From a bacterium BRH_c32 (GTDB taxonomy: Bacteria; Bacteroidota; Ignavibacteria; Ignavibacteriales; Melioribacteraceae), in the NCBI GenBank assembly GCA_001516025.1, contig LOEU01000025.1, positions 111,923 through 175,922 of the forward strand: a stretch of DNA of 64,000 bases. Direction: 5' to 3'. The position numbers and the translations under genes are program-made. Positions 26,952 to 36,837 of this stretch are shown here, piece after piece. The stretch's first letter is position 1. Each line of letters opens with the position of its first letter. The notes under the pieces are model-generated. The model had not been told where the DNA came from, ran no database searches, and was given only the letters and a program-made list of their open reading frames with translations.

Positions 26952-28001
26952 ATGCATGAATATGTAAGTGCAATTCATATTCATTCCCATTTTTCTGATG
27001 GCTCTGCGGATGCTCAAGAGATTGCACGCATTGCCGCAGAGACCGGGTTGGATTTTATAATCCTTACTGACCATAATACTCTTAGGGCTTTAGATGATGG
27101 TTATGAAAAGTGGTATGGCAATACCTTGCTTTTAGTTGGATGCGAGATAAATGATAAAGAAAATAAAAATCATTATCTCGCATTTGGTATTAATAAGACT
27201 ATCTCAACGCGTCTGCCTGCAAAAGAATACGTTACTAAAGTAAATGAAATGGGTGGAATTGGTTTCCTCGCACATCCTCACGAAAAAAGAAGTTCAATGA
27301 AAGAGCATCCCCCATATCCATGGGTCGATTGGAGCATTGATAATTTTACCGGTATCGAAATTTGGAACCACATGTCCGAATGGATGGAAGGATTGACCGA
27401 AGCAAATAAATACAATTATTTTGTTCATCCATTAAAATCAATCTCATCTCCTCCTGAAGAAACTCTTAAAGTATGGGACGAATTAAATCAGACGAGAAAA
27501 GTAGTTGGCATTGGTGGAATAGATGCGCATGCTCATAAAATTAATGTACTCGGATTTTTTGAAGTGGAAGTTTTTCCATACAAAATCTTATTCAAATCAA
27601 TTAGAACTCATATTCTTGTAGAAAACAAAATTATTCCCGGCGAAGGTGAAGCTAATTTAGGAAATGCAAAAAAAGAAATTTATGGTGCATTGAAAGAGGG
27701 GAGATGTTTTGTCTCAAATTATTATCATGGAGATGCTTCCGGCTTTAGATTCTTTGCAGAATCTGATAATCGCATTTATCAAATGGGAGATTATATCCCC
27801 CTAAATAAATCAGTTAAATTAAAAACTTCATTACCTAATATTTCCGCGACTATTAGATTAATTAAGAATGGGGTACTAATTGATTCTATCGATAATTTCG
27901 ATGCAGAATTCATTGTTACCTCGACGGGGGCATATCGCGTAGAAATTTTCATTAATGAAAATGCTTGGATTTTTTCCAATCATATTAGAATTGGAACATA
28001 A
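26952..28001 (+). CDS. PHP-domain metal-dependent phosphoesterase
   Basis: This 349-residue protein has the PHP fold with metal ligands in order: HIHSHFSDGSADAQEIA at about 10-26, LTDHNTLRALDD, GCEINDKENKNHYLAF and GFLAHPHEK. A later GIGGIDAHAH supplies further ligands. Family members hydrolyse phosphate esters such as histidinol phosphate or 3',5' nucleoside bisphosphates, but the substrate here is unknown. The C-terminal 90 residues (about 260-349) look like a small beta domain. It is downstream of dapF and the ABM-like gene, probably in one transcript. Confidence 0.85.
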   Translation: MHEYVSAIHIHSHFSDGSADAQEIARIAAETGLDFIILTDHNTLRALDDGYEKWYGNTLLLVGCEINDKENKNHYLAFGINKTISTRLPAKEYVTKVNEMGGIGFLAHPHEKRSSMKEHPPYPWVDWSIDNFTGIEIWNHMSEWMEGLTEANKYNYFVHPLKSISSPPEETLKVWDELNQTRKVVGIGGIDAHAHKINVLGFFEVEVFPYKILFKSIRTHILVENKIIPGEGEANLGNAKKEIYGALKEGRCFVSNYYHGDASGFRFFAESDNRIYQMGDYIPLNKSVKLKTSLPNISATIRLIKNGVLIDSIDNFDAEFIVTSTGAYRVEIFINENAWIFSNHIRIGT

Positions 28002-28035
28002 TATTTATTAAATTACTTGGCTAAAAATTTTATAG

Positions 28036-28734
28036 GTGTCAAAAGTGTTAGAAAAAAAGAAAAAAATATCAAAAAAAGAGATGAAACAAGATACTCTTGT
28101 TACTACTTATTATCAGGCTTTAGATTTTTATAAAAAATACCAATTCAAAATTCTTATTGGTGTTGCAGTTGTGGCTTTAGTAGTCGTAAGCTCTATTTTA
28201 TATATGAATAAAAAAGCTAATGATAATGTAAAAGCCTCTGAACTACTAACCGCGGTGGTTCCTGTCCTCGAAACAGGTGCTTATACCGAAGCAATTGAAG
28301 GGCAGAAGCAGAAAAATATGATCGGTCTAAAGGAAATAGTTTCTAATTATGGGGGAACCGAAAACGGCGAAACAGCGCGAATCTATTATGCTCATGCACT
28401 TTTTGCTACCGGTAAATATGACGAAGCTTATGATCAGTATAACGATTATTCCGGAAGTAATCCTCTCTTAGTTGCCGCTGCTTTGGCAGGTAAAGCTTAT
28501 GTACAGGAAACTAAAAAGGAATATGAAGATGCTCATGATAATTTAGTGGATGCAGCTAAAGTTTCTAAAATAAATCCTTCTAATCCGGAATATTTATTAA
28601 GAGCTGCAGTAAATCTTATTGAGATTAAGAAAAATAAAGAAGCAATTAAACTCTTAAAACAAATTAAAGAAGAGTATAAAAATGCTGGCATAACTACTGA
28701 AGTAGATAAATACTTAGTTAAAGCCGGCATTTAA
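28036..28734 (+). CDS. Membrane-anchored TPR protein (YfgM-like)
   Basis: This 232-residue protein has a basic cytoplasmic N-terminus (KVLEKKKKISKKEMKQD), one transmembrane helix at about 36-54 (FKILIGVAVVALVVVSSILY), and an extracytoplasmic helical domain with TPR-like pairs (TARIYYAHALFATGKYDEAYD; YLLRAAVNLIEIKKNKEA). The architecture matches the YfgM/tetratricopeptide family that associates with SecYEG and periplasmic chaperones in E. coli. The start is GTG 28036. It precedes efp, with an 82 bp gap that contains a candidate promoter. Confidence 0.78.
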   Translation: MSKVLEKKKKISKKEMKQDTLVTTYYQALDFYKKYQFKILIGVAVVALVVVSSILYMNKKANDNVKASELLTAVVPVLETGAYTEAIEGQKQKNMIGLKEIVSNYGGTENGETARIYYAHALFATGKYDEAYDQYNDYSGSNPLLVAAALAGKAYVQETKKEYEDAHDNLVDAAKVSKINPSNPEYLLRAAVNLIEIKKNKEAIKLLKQIKEEYKNAGITTEVDKYLVKAGI

Positions 28735-28765
28735 TTTAATTATTGAAATTTAATGAACACTTAAC

Positions 28766-28797
28766 TTGATTTTTATATCAAGTCATAAATATATTTA
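28766..28797 (+). promoter_or_regulatory. Candidate promoter of efp
   Basis: TTGATT (28766-28771), 18 bases, then TATATTTA (28790-28797), one mismatch from TAnnTTTG. The -35 box overlaps a 7-bp inverted repeat, ACTTGAT (28764-28770) with ATCAAGT (28777-28783), which might be an operator. Support is moderate. Confidence 0.35.
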
Positions 28798-28816
28798 AAA
28801 AAACTAGAGAGAATTT

Positions 28817-29383
28817 ATGGCAGATACTTCCGATTTCAGAAATGGACTAATAATAAGATTTAAAAATGATCCCTATGTAATAGTAGAGTTTCAGCACGTC
28901 AAACCGGGTAAAGGTGGGGCATTTGTTAGAACCACGCTTAAGAGTCTTAAAACCGGCAGAAATTTAGATAATACTTTCCGCTCAGGTGAATCAGTAGATG
29001 TTATTAGAGTTGAAAGAAGAAAATATCAATTCTTATACAAAGATGGTGATATGCTCGTAATTATGGATAATGAAAATTATGAGCAATTAAATGTTGAAGC
29101 AGCATTATTTGGCGGTGGAGAAGATTTTCTTAAAGAAGGCGAAACAGTCGAATTGGTATTAGATGATAAAGAAAAAATCATTTCTGCTGAAGTACCAATC
29201 TTTGTTCAATTAAAAGTGATTGAAACAGAACCCGGTTTTAAAGGTGATACGGCAACAAACGTAATGAAACCGGCAACCTTAGAAACGGGTGCAAAAATTA
29301 ACGTTCCTCTTTTTGTTAATGAAGGAGAACTTCTAAAAGTAGATACACGAACTTATTCGTATGTCGAAAGAATTAAAAACTAA
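28817..29383 (+). CDS. efp: Elongation factor P
   Basis: EF-P relieves ribosome stalling at polyproline. The 188 residues make up three beta-barrel domains. The loop VKPGKGGAFVRTTLKSLKTG (about 28-47) carries the lysine that is modified in many bacteria, and the C-terminal domain has GFKGDTATNVMKPATLETGA. No EpmA or EarP gene is near, so the modification state is unknown. accB follows 12 bp after the stop, the efp-accB-accC order being common. Confidence 0.97.
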   Translation: MADTSDFRNGLIIRFKNDPYVIVEFQHVKPGKGGAFVRTTLKSLKTGRNLDNTFRSGESVDVIRVERRKYQFLYKDGDMLVIMDNENYEQLNVEAALFGGGEDFLKEGETVELVLDDKEKIISAEVPIFVQLKVIETEPGFKGDTATNVMKPATLETGAKINVPLFVNEGELLKVDTRTYSYVERIKN

Positions 29384-29395
29384 ATAGTGGTATTA

Positions 29396-29869
29396 ATGGA
29401 CTTAAATCTAATAAAACAACTTATTAAGATCGTCGAGAAGAGTGAGATTACAGAATTTTCAGTTCACGAAGGGGATCTTAAATTAAAAATTTCCAAGGCA
29501 ACTAACCAACAGACAACAGTTACGTATGCGGGAATGCCCGAAATGAGACCGGCTATGCATATTCCAAATTCAATAGAAGCCCCTGCTAGCAGTCCAAACT
29601 TACCTAAAAAAGAGAGCGACTCTTTAAACTATTACGAAATTAAATCTCCAATAGTAGGAACTTTCTATCGTTCACCGGCACCTGATGCTGATCCTTATAT
29701 CCAAGTTGGGGATATTGTTTCGCCCGGTTCAGTTTTGTGTATCGTTGAGGCGATGAAGCTAATGAATGAAATTGAGTGCGATGTAAGTGGAAAAATAGTA
29801 AAGATCCTTTTGGAAAACGCTTCTCCGGTTGAATATAATCAGCCGATATTTTTGATTGAAAAATCGTAA
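29396..29869 (+). CDS. accB: Biotin carboxyl carrier protein of acetyl-CoA carboxylase
   Basis: AccB carries the biotin group that shuttles carboxyl units from AccC to AccA/D in fatty acid synthesis. The 157 residues have a helical N-terminus, a Pro/Ser-rich linker (about 55-80) and the biotinyl domain ending with [11 protein letters not shown], whose lysine is biotinylated. Start ATG 29396 is preferred over a GTG nine bases upstream. accC follows after 23 bp. Confidence 0.96.
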   Translation: MDLNLIKQLIKIVEKSEITEFSVHEGDLKLKISKATNQQTTVTYAGMPEMRPAMHIPNSIEAPASSPNLPKKESDSLNYYEIKSPIVGTFYRSPAPDADPYIQVGDIVSPGSVLCIVEAMKLMNEIECDVSGKIVKILLENASPVEYNQPIFLIEKS

Positions 29870-29892
29870 TCAGTACTAAGGAAGAGAAAAAT

Positions 29893-31227
29893 TTGTTTAA
29901 GAAAATTTTAATCGCAAATCGTGGTGAAATTGCTTTAAGGATTGTCCGTACTTGTAAGGAGCTTGGCATTCCTACGGTGGCAGTTTATTCTGATATAGAT
30001 AGAGAAGCACTTCATGTTGTTTTTGCAGATGAGGCGGTTTGTATAGGCCCCGCATTGAGCAAAGAGAGCTATTTAAAAGTATCAAGCATCCTTTCGGCGG
30101 CTCAAATTACCGGTGCTGATGCGATACATCCCGGTTATGGTTTTTTAGCAGAAAACGCAGAGTTCTCCGATATTTGTGCTGAATCCGGATTAACGTTTAT
30201 CGGACCAAGCGGCGATGCAATTAGGAAAATGGGTGACAAAGCAGCTGCTAAAGAGACGATGAAAAAAGTTGGTGTTCCGGTTGTTCCCGGAAGTGATGGA
30301 GCAATAAAAGATTTTGATGAAGCTAAAGCTGTTGCTAAGGAAATTGGGTATCCGGTAATGCTAAAAGCATCAGCGGGCGGTGGCGGTAAAGGAATGAGGA
30401 TTGTTTTTGAAGAATCCGAAATTGAAAAAGCTTTCCAAAACGCAAGCACTGAAGCAGGTGCTGCATTCGGTAATCCTGAACTTTACGTCGAAAAGTATAT
30501 TGAGAATCCAAGACATATAGAAATACAAATAATTGGCGATGTGGATGGTAAGGCGTACCACTATGGCGAGAGAGATTGTTCTATTCAAAGACGACATCAA
30601 AAGCTAATTGAAGAATCTCCATCACCTTTTATTACTGATGAAGTTCGCGAAAAAATGGGAAAGGCTGCTATTCTTGGTGCTGAATCTGTTGGATATAGAG
30701 GTGCCGGAACGATCGAGTTTCTTGTAGATAAATATATGAATTTTTATTTTATCGAAATGAATACTCGTATTCAAGTAGAGCATCCTGTTACTGAAATGGT
30801 TAGAAATCTTGATTTAATTAAACAACAGATTTTAGTGGCTTCGGGAAATAGTATTGCAGATTATCCTAAACCGCCACGCGGTCATGCAATAGAGTTTAGA
30901 ATTAATGCTGAAGATCCGGCTAATAATTTCCGACCGTCTCCCGGTAAAATTGAATATCTTCATTTCCCGGGTGGTTTTGGTATTAGAATCGATTCGCATA
31001 TATATAATGATTATGTAATCCCTCCCACTTACGATTCATTAATTGCAAAATTAATCGTTTGGGGAACTGATAGAAAACACGCAATTGCTCGAGCAAAGAG
31101 AGCTTTTGAAGAATTTCAAATTGAAGGAGTAAAAACTACTATTCCTTTCCATCAACAAGTTCTTGAACACGAGCTATTTGTAAATGGCAATTTTGATACA
31201 TCATTTATTGAAAAACACTTAAAATAA
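29893..31227 (+). CDS. accC: Biotin carboxylase subunit of acetyl-CoA carboxylase
   Basis: AccC carboxylates AccB-biotin using ATP and bicarbonate. The 444 residues show the N-terminal [20 protein letters not shown], the ATP-grasp glycine loop [11 protein letters not shown] at about 156-166, [12 protein letters not shown], and [14 protein letters not shown] with catalytic Glu and Arg. The start is TTG (29893), placed after [19 protein letters not shown] then aligns with the family. gcvH follows after 13 bp. Confidence 0.97.
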   Translation: MFKKILIANRGEIALRIVRTCKELGIPTVAVYSDIDREALHVVFADEAVCIGPALSKESYLKVSSILSAAQITGADAIHPGYGFLAENAEFSDICAESGLTFIGPSGDAIRKMGDKAAAKETMKKVGVPVVPGSDGAIKDFDEAKAVAKEIGYPVMLKASAGGGGKGMRIVFEESEIEKAFQNASTEAGAAFGNPELYVEKYIENPRHIEIQIIGDVDGKAYHYGERDCSIQRRHQKLIEESPSPFITDEVREKMGKAAILGAESVGYRGAGTIEFLVDKYMNFYFIEMNTRIQVEHPVTEMVRNLDLIKQQILVASGNSIADYPKPPRGHAIEFRINAEDPANNFRPSPGKIEYLHFPGGFGIRIDSHIYNDYVIPPTYDSLIAKLIVWGTDRKHAIARAKRAFEEFQIEGVKTTIPFHQQVLEHELFVNGNFDTSFIEKHLK

Positions 31228-31240
31228 TTTTGAGGTTATT

Positions 31241-31618
31241 ATGAATGTTCCAACAGAATTAAAGTACACAAATGACCATGAATGGGTAAAAGTTGAAGGA
31301 GATAGTGCATTTATAGGAATTACACATTATGCGCAAGGAGAATTAGGAGATATTGTATTTGTGGATATCGTTCCTGATATTGCTGAAATCGTTAGCGGTG
31401 AATCTTTTGGTACAATCGAAGCGGTTAAGACAGTTAGTGAAATGTTTGCTCCGGTCTCCGGAAAAGTTATTGAAATTAATGCTAAACTTAATGATGAGCC
31501 ACAATTAATAAATACTGATCCTTATGGTGAGGGATGGATTATTAAAGTCGAACTAACAAACCCTTCAGATTTAGATGCCTTACTTGATTCTAAATCCTAT
31601 TTAGATTTATTAAGCTAG
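31241..31618 (+). CDS. gcvH: Glycine cleavage system H protein
   Basis: GcvH carries the lipoyl arm between the P, T and L proteins in glycine breakdown. The 125 residues have the family pattern [30 protein letters not shown] and the lipoylation segment [17 protein letters not shown], with the lysine at about 66. It is unusual in sitting behind accBC and not with gcvT or gcvP, neither of which is in the window. It could also serve as a lipoyl relay. A terminator follows 10 bp after the stop. Confidence 0.96.
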   Translation: MNVPTELKYTNDHEWVKVEGDSAFIGITHYAQGELGDIVFVDIVPDIAEIVSGESFGTIEAVKTVSEMFAPVSGKVIEINAKLNDEPQLINTDPYGEGWIIKVELTNPSDLDALLDSKSYLDLLS

Positions 31619-31628
31619 ATTTTTTTTA

Positions 31629-31663
31629 ATTCCTGTCCTTATAAAAGGGCAGGAATTTTTTTT
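31629..31663 (+). terminator. Intrinsic terminator after gcvH
   Basis: A 12-bp stem (31629-31640 with 31645-31656, one G-T pair) around loop ATAA is followed by a long T run. It starts 10 bases after gcvH and separates it from guaA. Confidence 0.9.
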
Positions 31664-31704
31664 ATCTTGGTGTATTGAAATTATTCAAATAGGTTAATTG
31701 TCCG

Positions 31705-33246
31705 ATGCTCCATTTAGAAAAAGTATTAATAATAGATTTTGGTTCTCAATACACGCAGTTGATAGCACGTCGTATTAGAGAGATGAAAGTATATTCCGAA
31801 ATTCACTCCCACACATATCCCATTGAAAAAATTATAGAAGAAAAACCCTCAGGGATTATTTTATCCGGCGGTCCAATGAGCGTTTATGATACTGATTCTC
31901 CTCAGATTAATAAAAAAATATTTGATCTAGGAATACCAATTCTAGGTATCTGTTATGGTCTGCAATTGATTGCCTTAAATTTTGGAGGTTCGGTGGAGCC
32001 GGCTTCCCATAGAGAATATGGTAAGACAGAATTAAATCTTCTTGAACATAGCACTATATTCAAAGATGTTTTAAGTACATCAACTGTTTGGATGAGCCAT
32101 GGTGATTTTGTGGAAAAAATGCCCGCAGGCTTTAGTATAAGTGCTAAATCAGATAACTCACCAATTTGTGCAATCTCTAATGTTGAAAAAAATATTTTTG
32201 GAGTTCAGTTCCATCCTGAAGTTGTTCATTCAATTGAAGGTAAAAAAATACTTGGAAACTTTATTTTTAATATTTGTGGCTGTAATGGTGATTGGACACC
32301 GCATAATTTTGTAGAAGAAGAGATTAAAGAAATTCGTCAAAGAGTCGGAAATAAAAAAGCAATTTGCGCTCTAAGCGGCGGAGTTGATTCATCAGTTGCG
32401 GCAATTCTTATGCACGAGGCTATCGGAGATAAACTTATCTGCATTCATGTTGATTCAGGCATGATGAGAAAGGACGAAAGCTCTAAAATTGAAAAAATGT
32501 TCAAAGAAAATTTTTCATTGAATATCATCCATATTAATGCTACCGATTTATTTTTAGAAAGCTTAAAAGGAATCGAAGACCCTGAACAAAAGAGAAAAAT
32601 AATAGGCAAAACTTTTATAGATATTTTTGAAAGAGAAGCAAAAAAAATTCCTGATGCTGAATTTCTTGTTCAAGGCACGCTTTATCCCGATGTAATTGAA
32701 TCCGTTTCTGTAAAAGGGCAATCTGTAACCATCAAAACTCATCATAATGTAGGCGGGTTACCCGAAAAGATGAATTTAAAATTAATCGAACCATTTAGAG
32801 AACTATTCAAAGATGAAGTAAGAGAGATCGGGAAGGAATTGGGCCTTCCTATTGATTTTATTAATCGGCATCCATTCCCGGGTCCCGGTTTGGCAGTAAG
32901 AATTCTAGGTGATATTACTTTTGAACGACTTGAAATCTTACGAGAGGCTGATGAGATATTTATTAATGAATTATATGAATCGGGAGTTTATGACGAAATA
33001 TGGCAGGCCTTTTGTGTATTATTACCTGTTAAAAGTGTGGGTGTAATGGGAGATTCCCGGACTTATGAAAATGTGTTAGCATTAAGAGCAGTAACATCCA
33101 CAGACGGAATGACAGCCGATTGGTATCGATTTGATTATTCGATTTTAGAAAGAACATCTAATAAAATAATCAGAAAAGTAAAAGGGATTAATAGAGTGGT
33201 ATATGATATATCATCGAAGCCACCAGCAACAATAGAATGGGAATAA
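31705..33246 (+). CDS. guaA: GMP synthase (glutamine-hydrolysing)
   Basis: GuaA converts XMP to GMP with ATP and glutamine. The 513 residues hold a class I glutamine amidotransferase domain (about 5-190), with catalytic Cys in [11 protein letters not shown] and His-Glu in [10 protein letters not shown]. An ATP-pyrophosphatase domain follows, with the P-loop [11 protein letters not shown] near 222-232, and a C-terminal dimerisation domain with [11 protein letters not shown]. It overlaps radC by 10 bases, so the two are coupled. Confidence 0.98.
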   Translation: MLHLEKVLIIDFGSQYTQLIARRIREMKVYSEIHSHTYPIEKIIEEKPSGIILSGGPMSVYDTDSPQINKKIFDLGIPILGICYGLQLIALNFGGSVEPASHREYGKTELNLLEHSTIFKDVLSTSTVWMSHGDFVEKMPAGFSISAKSDNSPICAISNVEKNIFGVQFHPEVVHSIEGKKILGNFIFNICGCNGDWTPHNFVEEEIKEIRQRVGNKKAICALSGGVDSSVAAILMHEAIGDKLICIHVDSGMMRKDESSKIEKMFKENFSLNIIHINATDLFLESLKGIEDPEQKRKIIGKTFIDIFEREAKKIPDAEFLVQGTLYPDVIESVSVKGQSVTIKTHHNVGGLPEKMNLKLIEPFRELFKDEVREIGKELGLPIDFINRHPFPGPGLAVRILGDITFERLEILREADEIFINELYESGVYDEIWQAFCVLLPVKSVGVMGDSRTYENVLALRAVTSTDGMTADWYRFDYSILERTSNKIIRKVKGINRVVYDISSKPPATIEWE

Positions 33247-33914
33247 GAGAAAGATCACCTGAAGATATGCCCCGTGAGAAGCTTGCTTTAAGAGGTCCGC
33301 AGAGTCTTACTAATGAAGAGCTTTTAGCTGTTCTTCTAAGAACCGGAATGAAAGGGAAGGACGTTCTCGAATTAGCTCATGAATTAATTACCGAATTTGG
33401 TTCTTTAAAAAATCTTGCTTCGCAATCTGTAGATGCAATCCTTCGTGTTACCGGAATAGGTCCCGAAAAAGCATCCACTCTTATTGCCTCATTTGAATTA
33501 AATCTCCGAATACAGCAAGAGATTGAATCAAACAAAAGTTTAAAAGTAACCTCCCCCAAGGTTATTGCAGAATATTTTATCCCTTATTTTAGAGATAAAC
33601 AAAAAGAGCAATTCATTGTAGTAACATTAAATTCATCTAATATTATGCAGAGATTTAATATCATTTCAGAAGGGAGTTTGAACTCTAGTATTGTTCATCC
33701 GCGCGAGGTTTTCAAAACGGCTATCGATAATAGAGCTGCAAATATTGTTCTTATTCATAATCATCCCAGTGGTAATCCTGATCCGAGCAAAGAGGATATT
33801 GAAATTACAAAAACATTAGTTGATTCTGGGCGTATTTTAGGAATTAAAATTTTTGATCATATAATAATAGCCGGTAATTTTTATGTTAGTCTTGTTGAAA
33901 AAAGGATTATTTGA
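33237..33914 (+). CDS. radC: RadC-family JAB/MPN-domain protein
   Basis: This 225-residue protein has an N-terminal helix-hairpin-helix part ([28 protein letters not shown]) and a C-terminal JAB1/MPN domain (about 105-225). The metal motif is [16 protein letters not shown], with an upstream Glu. The name RadC is historical; a DNA-repair role is not established, and the domain suggests a metalloprotease or nuclease. It starts inside the end of guaA. Confidence 0.95.
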   Translation: MGIRERSPEDMPREKLALRGPQSLTNEELLAVLLRTGMKGKDVLELAHELITEFGSLKNLASQSVDAILRVTGIGPEKASTLIASFELNLRIQQEIESNKSLKVTSPKVIAEYFIPYFRDKQKEQFIVVTLNSSNIMQRFNIISEGSLNSSIVHPREVFKTAIDNRAANIVLIHNHPSGNPDPSKEDIEITKTLVDSGRILGIKIFDHIIIAGNFYVSLVEKRII

Positions 33915-33999
33915 ACATTTTTTTAGTTATATTTACTGTAATAAGTTATTCTCAATTATTTATATAAATTAATTCATAAACTAAACCGGAGGTAGAAAT

Positions 34000-34275
34000 A
34001 TGTTGAATTTAAAGAAACATTTAAGTTCAGCTCTTGTTGTAGCCCTCATAGTCGGAACAGTATCACTCACCGGTTGTAGCGGTGTATCCGAAGAACAGAT
34101 GGCTGAGCTTGAAGCACTTAGAAGCGAAGTTACAGCTCTTGAAAAAGAGACTGGTTCATTAAAAGCAGAAAAAGCTACTTTAGAACGCGAAATTGCTGAA
34201 AAGAATTCTAAGCTTGATCAATGCGCTAAAGAAAAAGCTGAAACTAAGAAAAATTTAGAACAATTAGGTCTATAA
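34000..34275 (+). CDS. Small coiled-coil lipoprotein (Lpp-like architecture)
   Basis: This 91-residue lipoprotein has a signal peptide with lipobox SLTGC (Cys at about 26), followed almost entirely by one long heptad coiled coil (about 31-88, EQMAELEALRSEVTALEKE and onward). The architecture recalls Braun's lipoprotein Lpp, but there is no C-terminal Lys for peptidoglycan linkage. A good Shine-Dalgarno (CCGGAGG) precedes it. The next gene, 18 bp on, encodes an exported LysM protein with its own coiled coil. It may anchor or space the outer membrane; that is inference. Confidence 0.8.
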   Translation: MLNLKKHLSSALVVALIVGTVSLTGCSGVSEEQMAELEALRSEVTALEKETGSLKAEKATLEREIAEKNSKLDQCAKEKAETKKNLEQLGL

Positions 34276-34293
34276 CAGGATAAGGAGAAAACA

Positions 34294-34992
34294 ATGAAAT
34301 TCAATAAGATATTAGTAGTATTGTTTGGTCTGTTCCTTATCAATTCTGTTACTCTTTTTGCTCAAAGAAAAGAGATGACTCAAGAGGAATGGCAAAGTGA
34401 AATGAATCGCCTTACAGAAAGAAAAGCTACTTTAGTAGCTGAACTTAATACTCTTAAGAGCGATGTTGCATCTTTGAAGAAAACAAAAGATGCTATGCAA
34501 ACATTTGATGCTTGCATGGACGAATTATATGCATTAGTTGGTGCTACAAAAGCTGATGTTGATAATTTCAGAAAACAATTAAACGTATTAAGCGGTAAAA
34601 TTGATGGACAGGAAGCTCCAAAAGCTGACCGTCAAGCTGAATTAGATGCTATGAAGAAAAATAAAATTTCTGCTCTTCCTGAATTTTTCAATAAAGTTCA
34701 TGATCAGCTTCAAAGAAAATTAGATGCATGGGTAGTTGCTCCTACTGAAATAGCTTATACCGTTGTTAAAGGTGATCACCTTTGGGGTATCGCTAAAAAA
34801 TCTGAACATTATAGTAATCCATTTGCATGGCCAAATATTTATAAAGCAAACAGAGACCAGATTAAGAATCCTGATTTAATTTATCCTAAACAGACATTTA
34901 AGATTCCTAATTTAACTGAAGAAGAAAAGTCTCAATATGATAAAATTAGAAGAAATTACAAACCTGCACCTCCAACACAGACTGCAAACTAA
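34294..34992 (+). CDS. Exported coiled-coil protein with C-terminal LysM domain
   Basis: This 232-residue exported protein has a signal peptide (about 1-23, ending LFAQ). A coiled-coil stretch (about 28-75) is followed by a linker and a C-terminal LysM domain (about 149-207), YTVVKGDHLWGIAKKSEHYS to LIYPKQTFKIPN. LysM domains bind peptidoglycan. It is cotranscribed with the upstream coiled-coil lipoprotein, and the pair probably tether the outer membrane to the cell wall. A terminator follows 22 bp after the stop. Confidence 0.85.
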   Translation: MKFNKILVVLFGLFLINSVTLFAQRKEMTQEEWQSEMNRLTERKATLVAELNTLKSDVASLKKTKDAMQTFDACMDELYALVGATKADVDNFRKQLNVLSGKIDGQEAPKADRQAELDAMKKNKISALPEFFNKVHDQLQRKLDAWVVAPTEIAYTVVKGDHLWGIAKKSEHYSNPFAWPNIYKANRDQIKNPDLIYPKQTFKIPNLTEEEKSQYDKIRRNYKPAPPTQTAN

Positions 34993-35014
34993 AATTTATT
35001 CTGATTTTGTAATA

Positions 35015-35050
35015 AAAAGCCCTGTTTGCTATCAGCGAATAGGGCTTTTT
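35015..35050 (+). terminator. Intrinsic terminator after the LysM gene
   Basis: A 9-bp stem, AAAAGCCCT (35015-35023) with AGGGCTTTT (35041-35049), has further weak pairing in its 17-base loop and runs into a T stretch. It lies just before the phoH Shine-Dalgarno site. Confidence 0.8.
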
Positions 35051-35072
35051 CTATTTAAAAAAGGAGGAGTTA

Positions 35073-36035
35073 TTGGAAATAGAAAAAATATTAAAACTAG
35101 ATAATGTTGATCTTATTTCTCTTCTTGGTTTTAATGATTCTAATATTAAGCCATTGGAAGAAAGATTTTCATCTAATATTATTGTTCGCGGAGAGAATGT
35201 TTATATAAAAGGTATTGGAGAAGAAGTTGAATTAATTGAAAAAGTATTCAAAGAAATGATCTTTGTATTGAACACGTCCGGCAAGTTGCGTCCTGATGAT
35301 GTTACAACGATTATTGATCTTACGAATCAAGGAAGAGAAATTATAAGTGATAATGAATTTGACAACATAGTTCTCTATTCAAAAAAAGATGTAATAAAAG
35401 CAAAAACCCCGAATCAAATAATCTACCTAAAGACAGTCCGACAAAACGATATCTGTTTTGCAATCGGACCTGCCGGAACAGGTAAAACTTATTTAGCCGT
35501 TGCTCTGGCAGTTGCAGCTCTTAAAAAAGGTGTTGTAAAAAAAATTGTCTTAGCACGTCCGGCGGTGGAAGCGGGAGAAAGTCTCGGTTTTCTTCCCGGT
35601 GATTTTAAGGAAAAAATAGATCCGTATCTAAGACCACTTTTCGATGCACTTCAGGATATGCTTCCTTCGGAGCAGTTAAGAGGATATATAGAAAAGACGG
35701 TTATAGAAATTGTTCCTTTGGCTTTTATGCGCGGAAGAACTCTTAATAATGCTTACGTAATTTTAGATGAAGCACAGAATGCTACTGTTATGCAAATGAA
35801 GATGTTTTTAACGAGGCTTGGTCCTAATTCTAAAGCAATAGTTACAGGGGATATTACTCAAATCGATTTGCCTACAATTTCTCAAAGCGGGCTCGTGCAG
35901 GTTAAAAATATTTTACAGGGCATTGATGGAGTTGGATTTGTTTATTTTGAAAAGTCCGATGTAGTCCGTCATAAACTTGTAAAAGATATAATTGATGCTT
36001 ACGAAAAACATAATTCAAATAAACCGCTCTCATAA
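35073..36035 (+). CDS. PhoH-family ATPase (PhoH-like/YbeZ)
   Basis: This 320-residue cytoplasmic P-loop ATPase has Walker A GPAGTGKTYLAVALA at about 137-151 and Walker B VILDEAQNATVMQMKMFLTRLG near 230. An N-terminal KH-like region (about 1-110) matches the PhoH/YbeZ group, which is tied to RNA metabolism and ribosome maturation together with YbeY. The start is TTG (35073) behind a strong AAGGAGGAG. No ybeY follows; mazG is convergent. A hairpin overlaps its stop codon. Confidence 0.93.
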   Translation: MEIEKILKLDNVDLISLLGFNDSNIKPLEERFSSNIIVRGENVYIKGIGEEVELIEKVFKEMIFVLNTSGKLRPDDVTTIIDLTNQGREIISDNEFDNIVLYSKKDVIKAKTPNQIIYLKTVRQNDICFAIGPAGTGKTYLAVALAVAALKKGVVKKIVLARPAVEAGESLGFLPGDFKEKIDPYLRPLFDALQDMLPSEQLRGYIEKTVIEIVPLAFMRGRTLNNAYVILDEAQNATVMQMKMFLTRLGPNSKAIVTGDITQIDLPTISQSGLVQVKNILQGIDGVGFVYFEKSDVVRHKLVKDIIDAYEKHNSNKPLS

Positions 36036-36050
36036 TAGAAAGCGGTTTAT
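36019..36050. terminator. Hairpin overlapping the phoH stop codon, possible bidirectional terminator
   Basis: A 10-bp stem, ATAAACCGCT (36019-36028) with AGCGGTTTAT (36041-36050), encloses the phoH stop codon in its loop. The downstream tract is only moderately T-rich (GTTTTATAG). On the other strand it lies about 20 bases past the mazG stop, so it may serve both genes. Confidence 0.5.
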
Positions 36051-36072
36051 GTTTTATAGTGCTTAATACATA

Positions 36073-36837
36073 TTAGTTAAAATGCTTTTTGCTTTCTTCC
36101 CAATATTTATCCATCTCGGGGAGTGAGGATTCAGTGATTTTTTTACCTGATTCTTTGATTTTCTTTTCTACATAAGAGAAACGATTTATAAATTTTTCAT
36201 TTGTATATCTGATAGAATTTTCCGGATTAATTCCTAAAAAGCGTGCATAATTGGTCAATGCAAAAAACAGATCGCCAAATTCTTTTTCCATCTCATTTTT
36301 ATTATTCTCTTTTGCTACTTTTTTAAGCTCATTAAGTTCTTCTTCCACTTTTTGCCAAACGTTATCAACGTTATCCCAATCAAAACCGACTTTTGAAGCT
36401 TTTTCTTGAAGACGAAATGCACGTGCCAATCCGGGCATCGCCTTTGGGACTCCCTCCAATACAGAATCTCTTCCTTCTCCTAATTTTATTTCCTCCCAGT
36501 TTCTCATTATCTCTTCATTATCTTTTACTTTTGTTTCAGCAAATATGTGCGGATGTCTTCTAATCAACTTATCTGATATTCCATCAATCACGTCATTAAG
36601 AGAAAAATTATTTTCTTCCTCTGCAATTACCGAATGAAAAAGAATATGAAGAAGAAGATCGCCTAATTCTCCTTTAAGTTCCTTATAATTTTTTTCATCA
36701 ATAGTTTCTATTAATTCATAAGATTCTTCTAAAGTTGCTGCTTTTATGCTATCATGAGTTTGTTCTCTATCCCAAGGGCATTCATTACGAAGCTTTTTCA
36801 TAATTCCCCAGAGTTCTTCAAATTTTTCGCCTATCAT
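36073..36837 (-). CDS. mazG: Nucleoside triphosphate pyrophosphohydrolase MazG
   Basis: MazG hydrolyses nucleoside triphosphates to monophosphates and pyrophosphate, cleaning damaged nucleotides. The 254 residues contain two MazG domains. The first has CPWDREQTHDSIKAATLEES, LEESYELIE and ELGDLLLHILFHSVIAEE (metal-binding EExxE/ExxD). The second has EFGDLFFALTNYARFLGINPE. ATG 36837 is chosen because AAGAGG precedes it; an upstream in-frame TTG would add seven residues. It is transcribed alone. Confidence 0.96.
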   Translation of the reverse strand: MIGEKFEELWGIMKKLRNECPWDREQTHDSIKAATLEESYELIETIDEKNYKELKGELGDLLLHILFHSVIAEEENNFSLNDVIDGISDKLIRRHPHIFAETKVKDNEEIMRNWEEIKLGEGRDSVLEGVPKAMPGLARAFRLQEKASKVGFDWDNVDNVWQKVEEELNELKKVAKENNKNEMEKEFGDLFFALTNYARFLGINPENSIRYTNEKFINRFSYVEKKIKESGKKITESSLPEMDKYWEESKKHFN

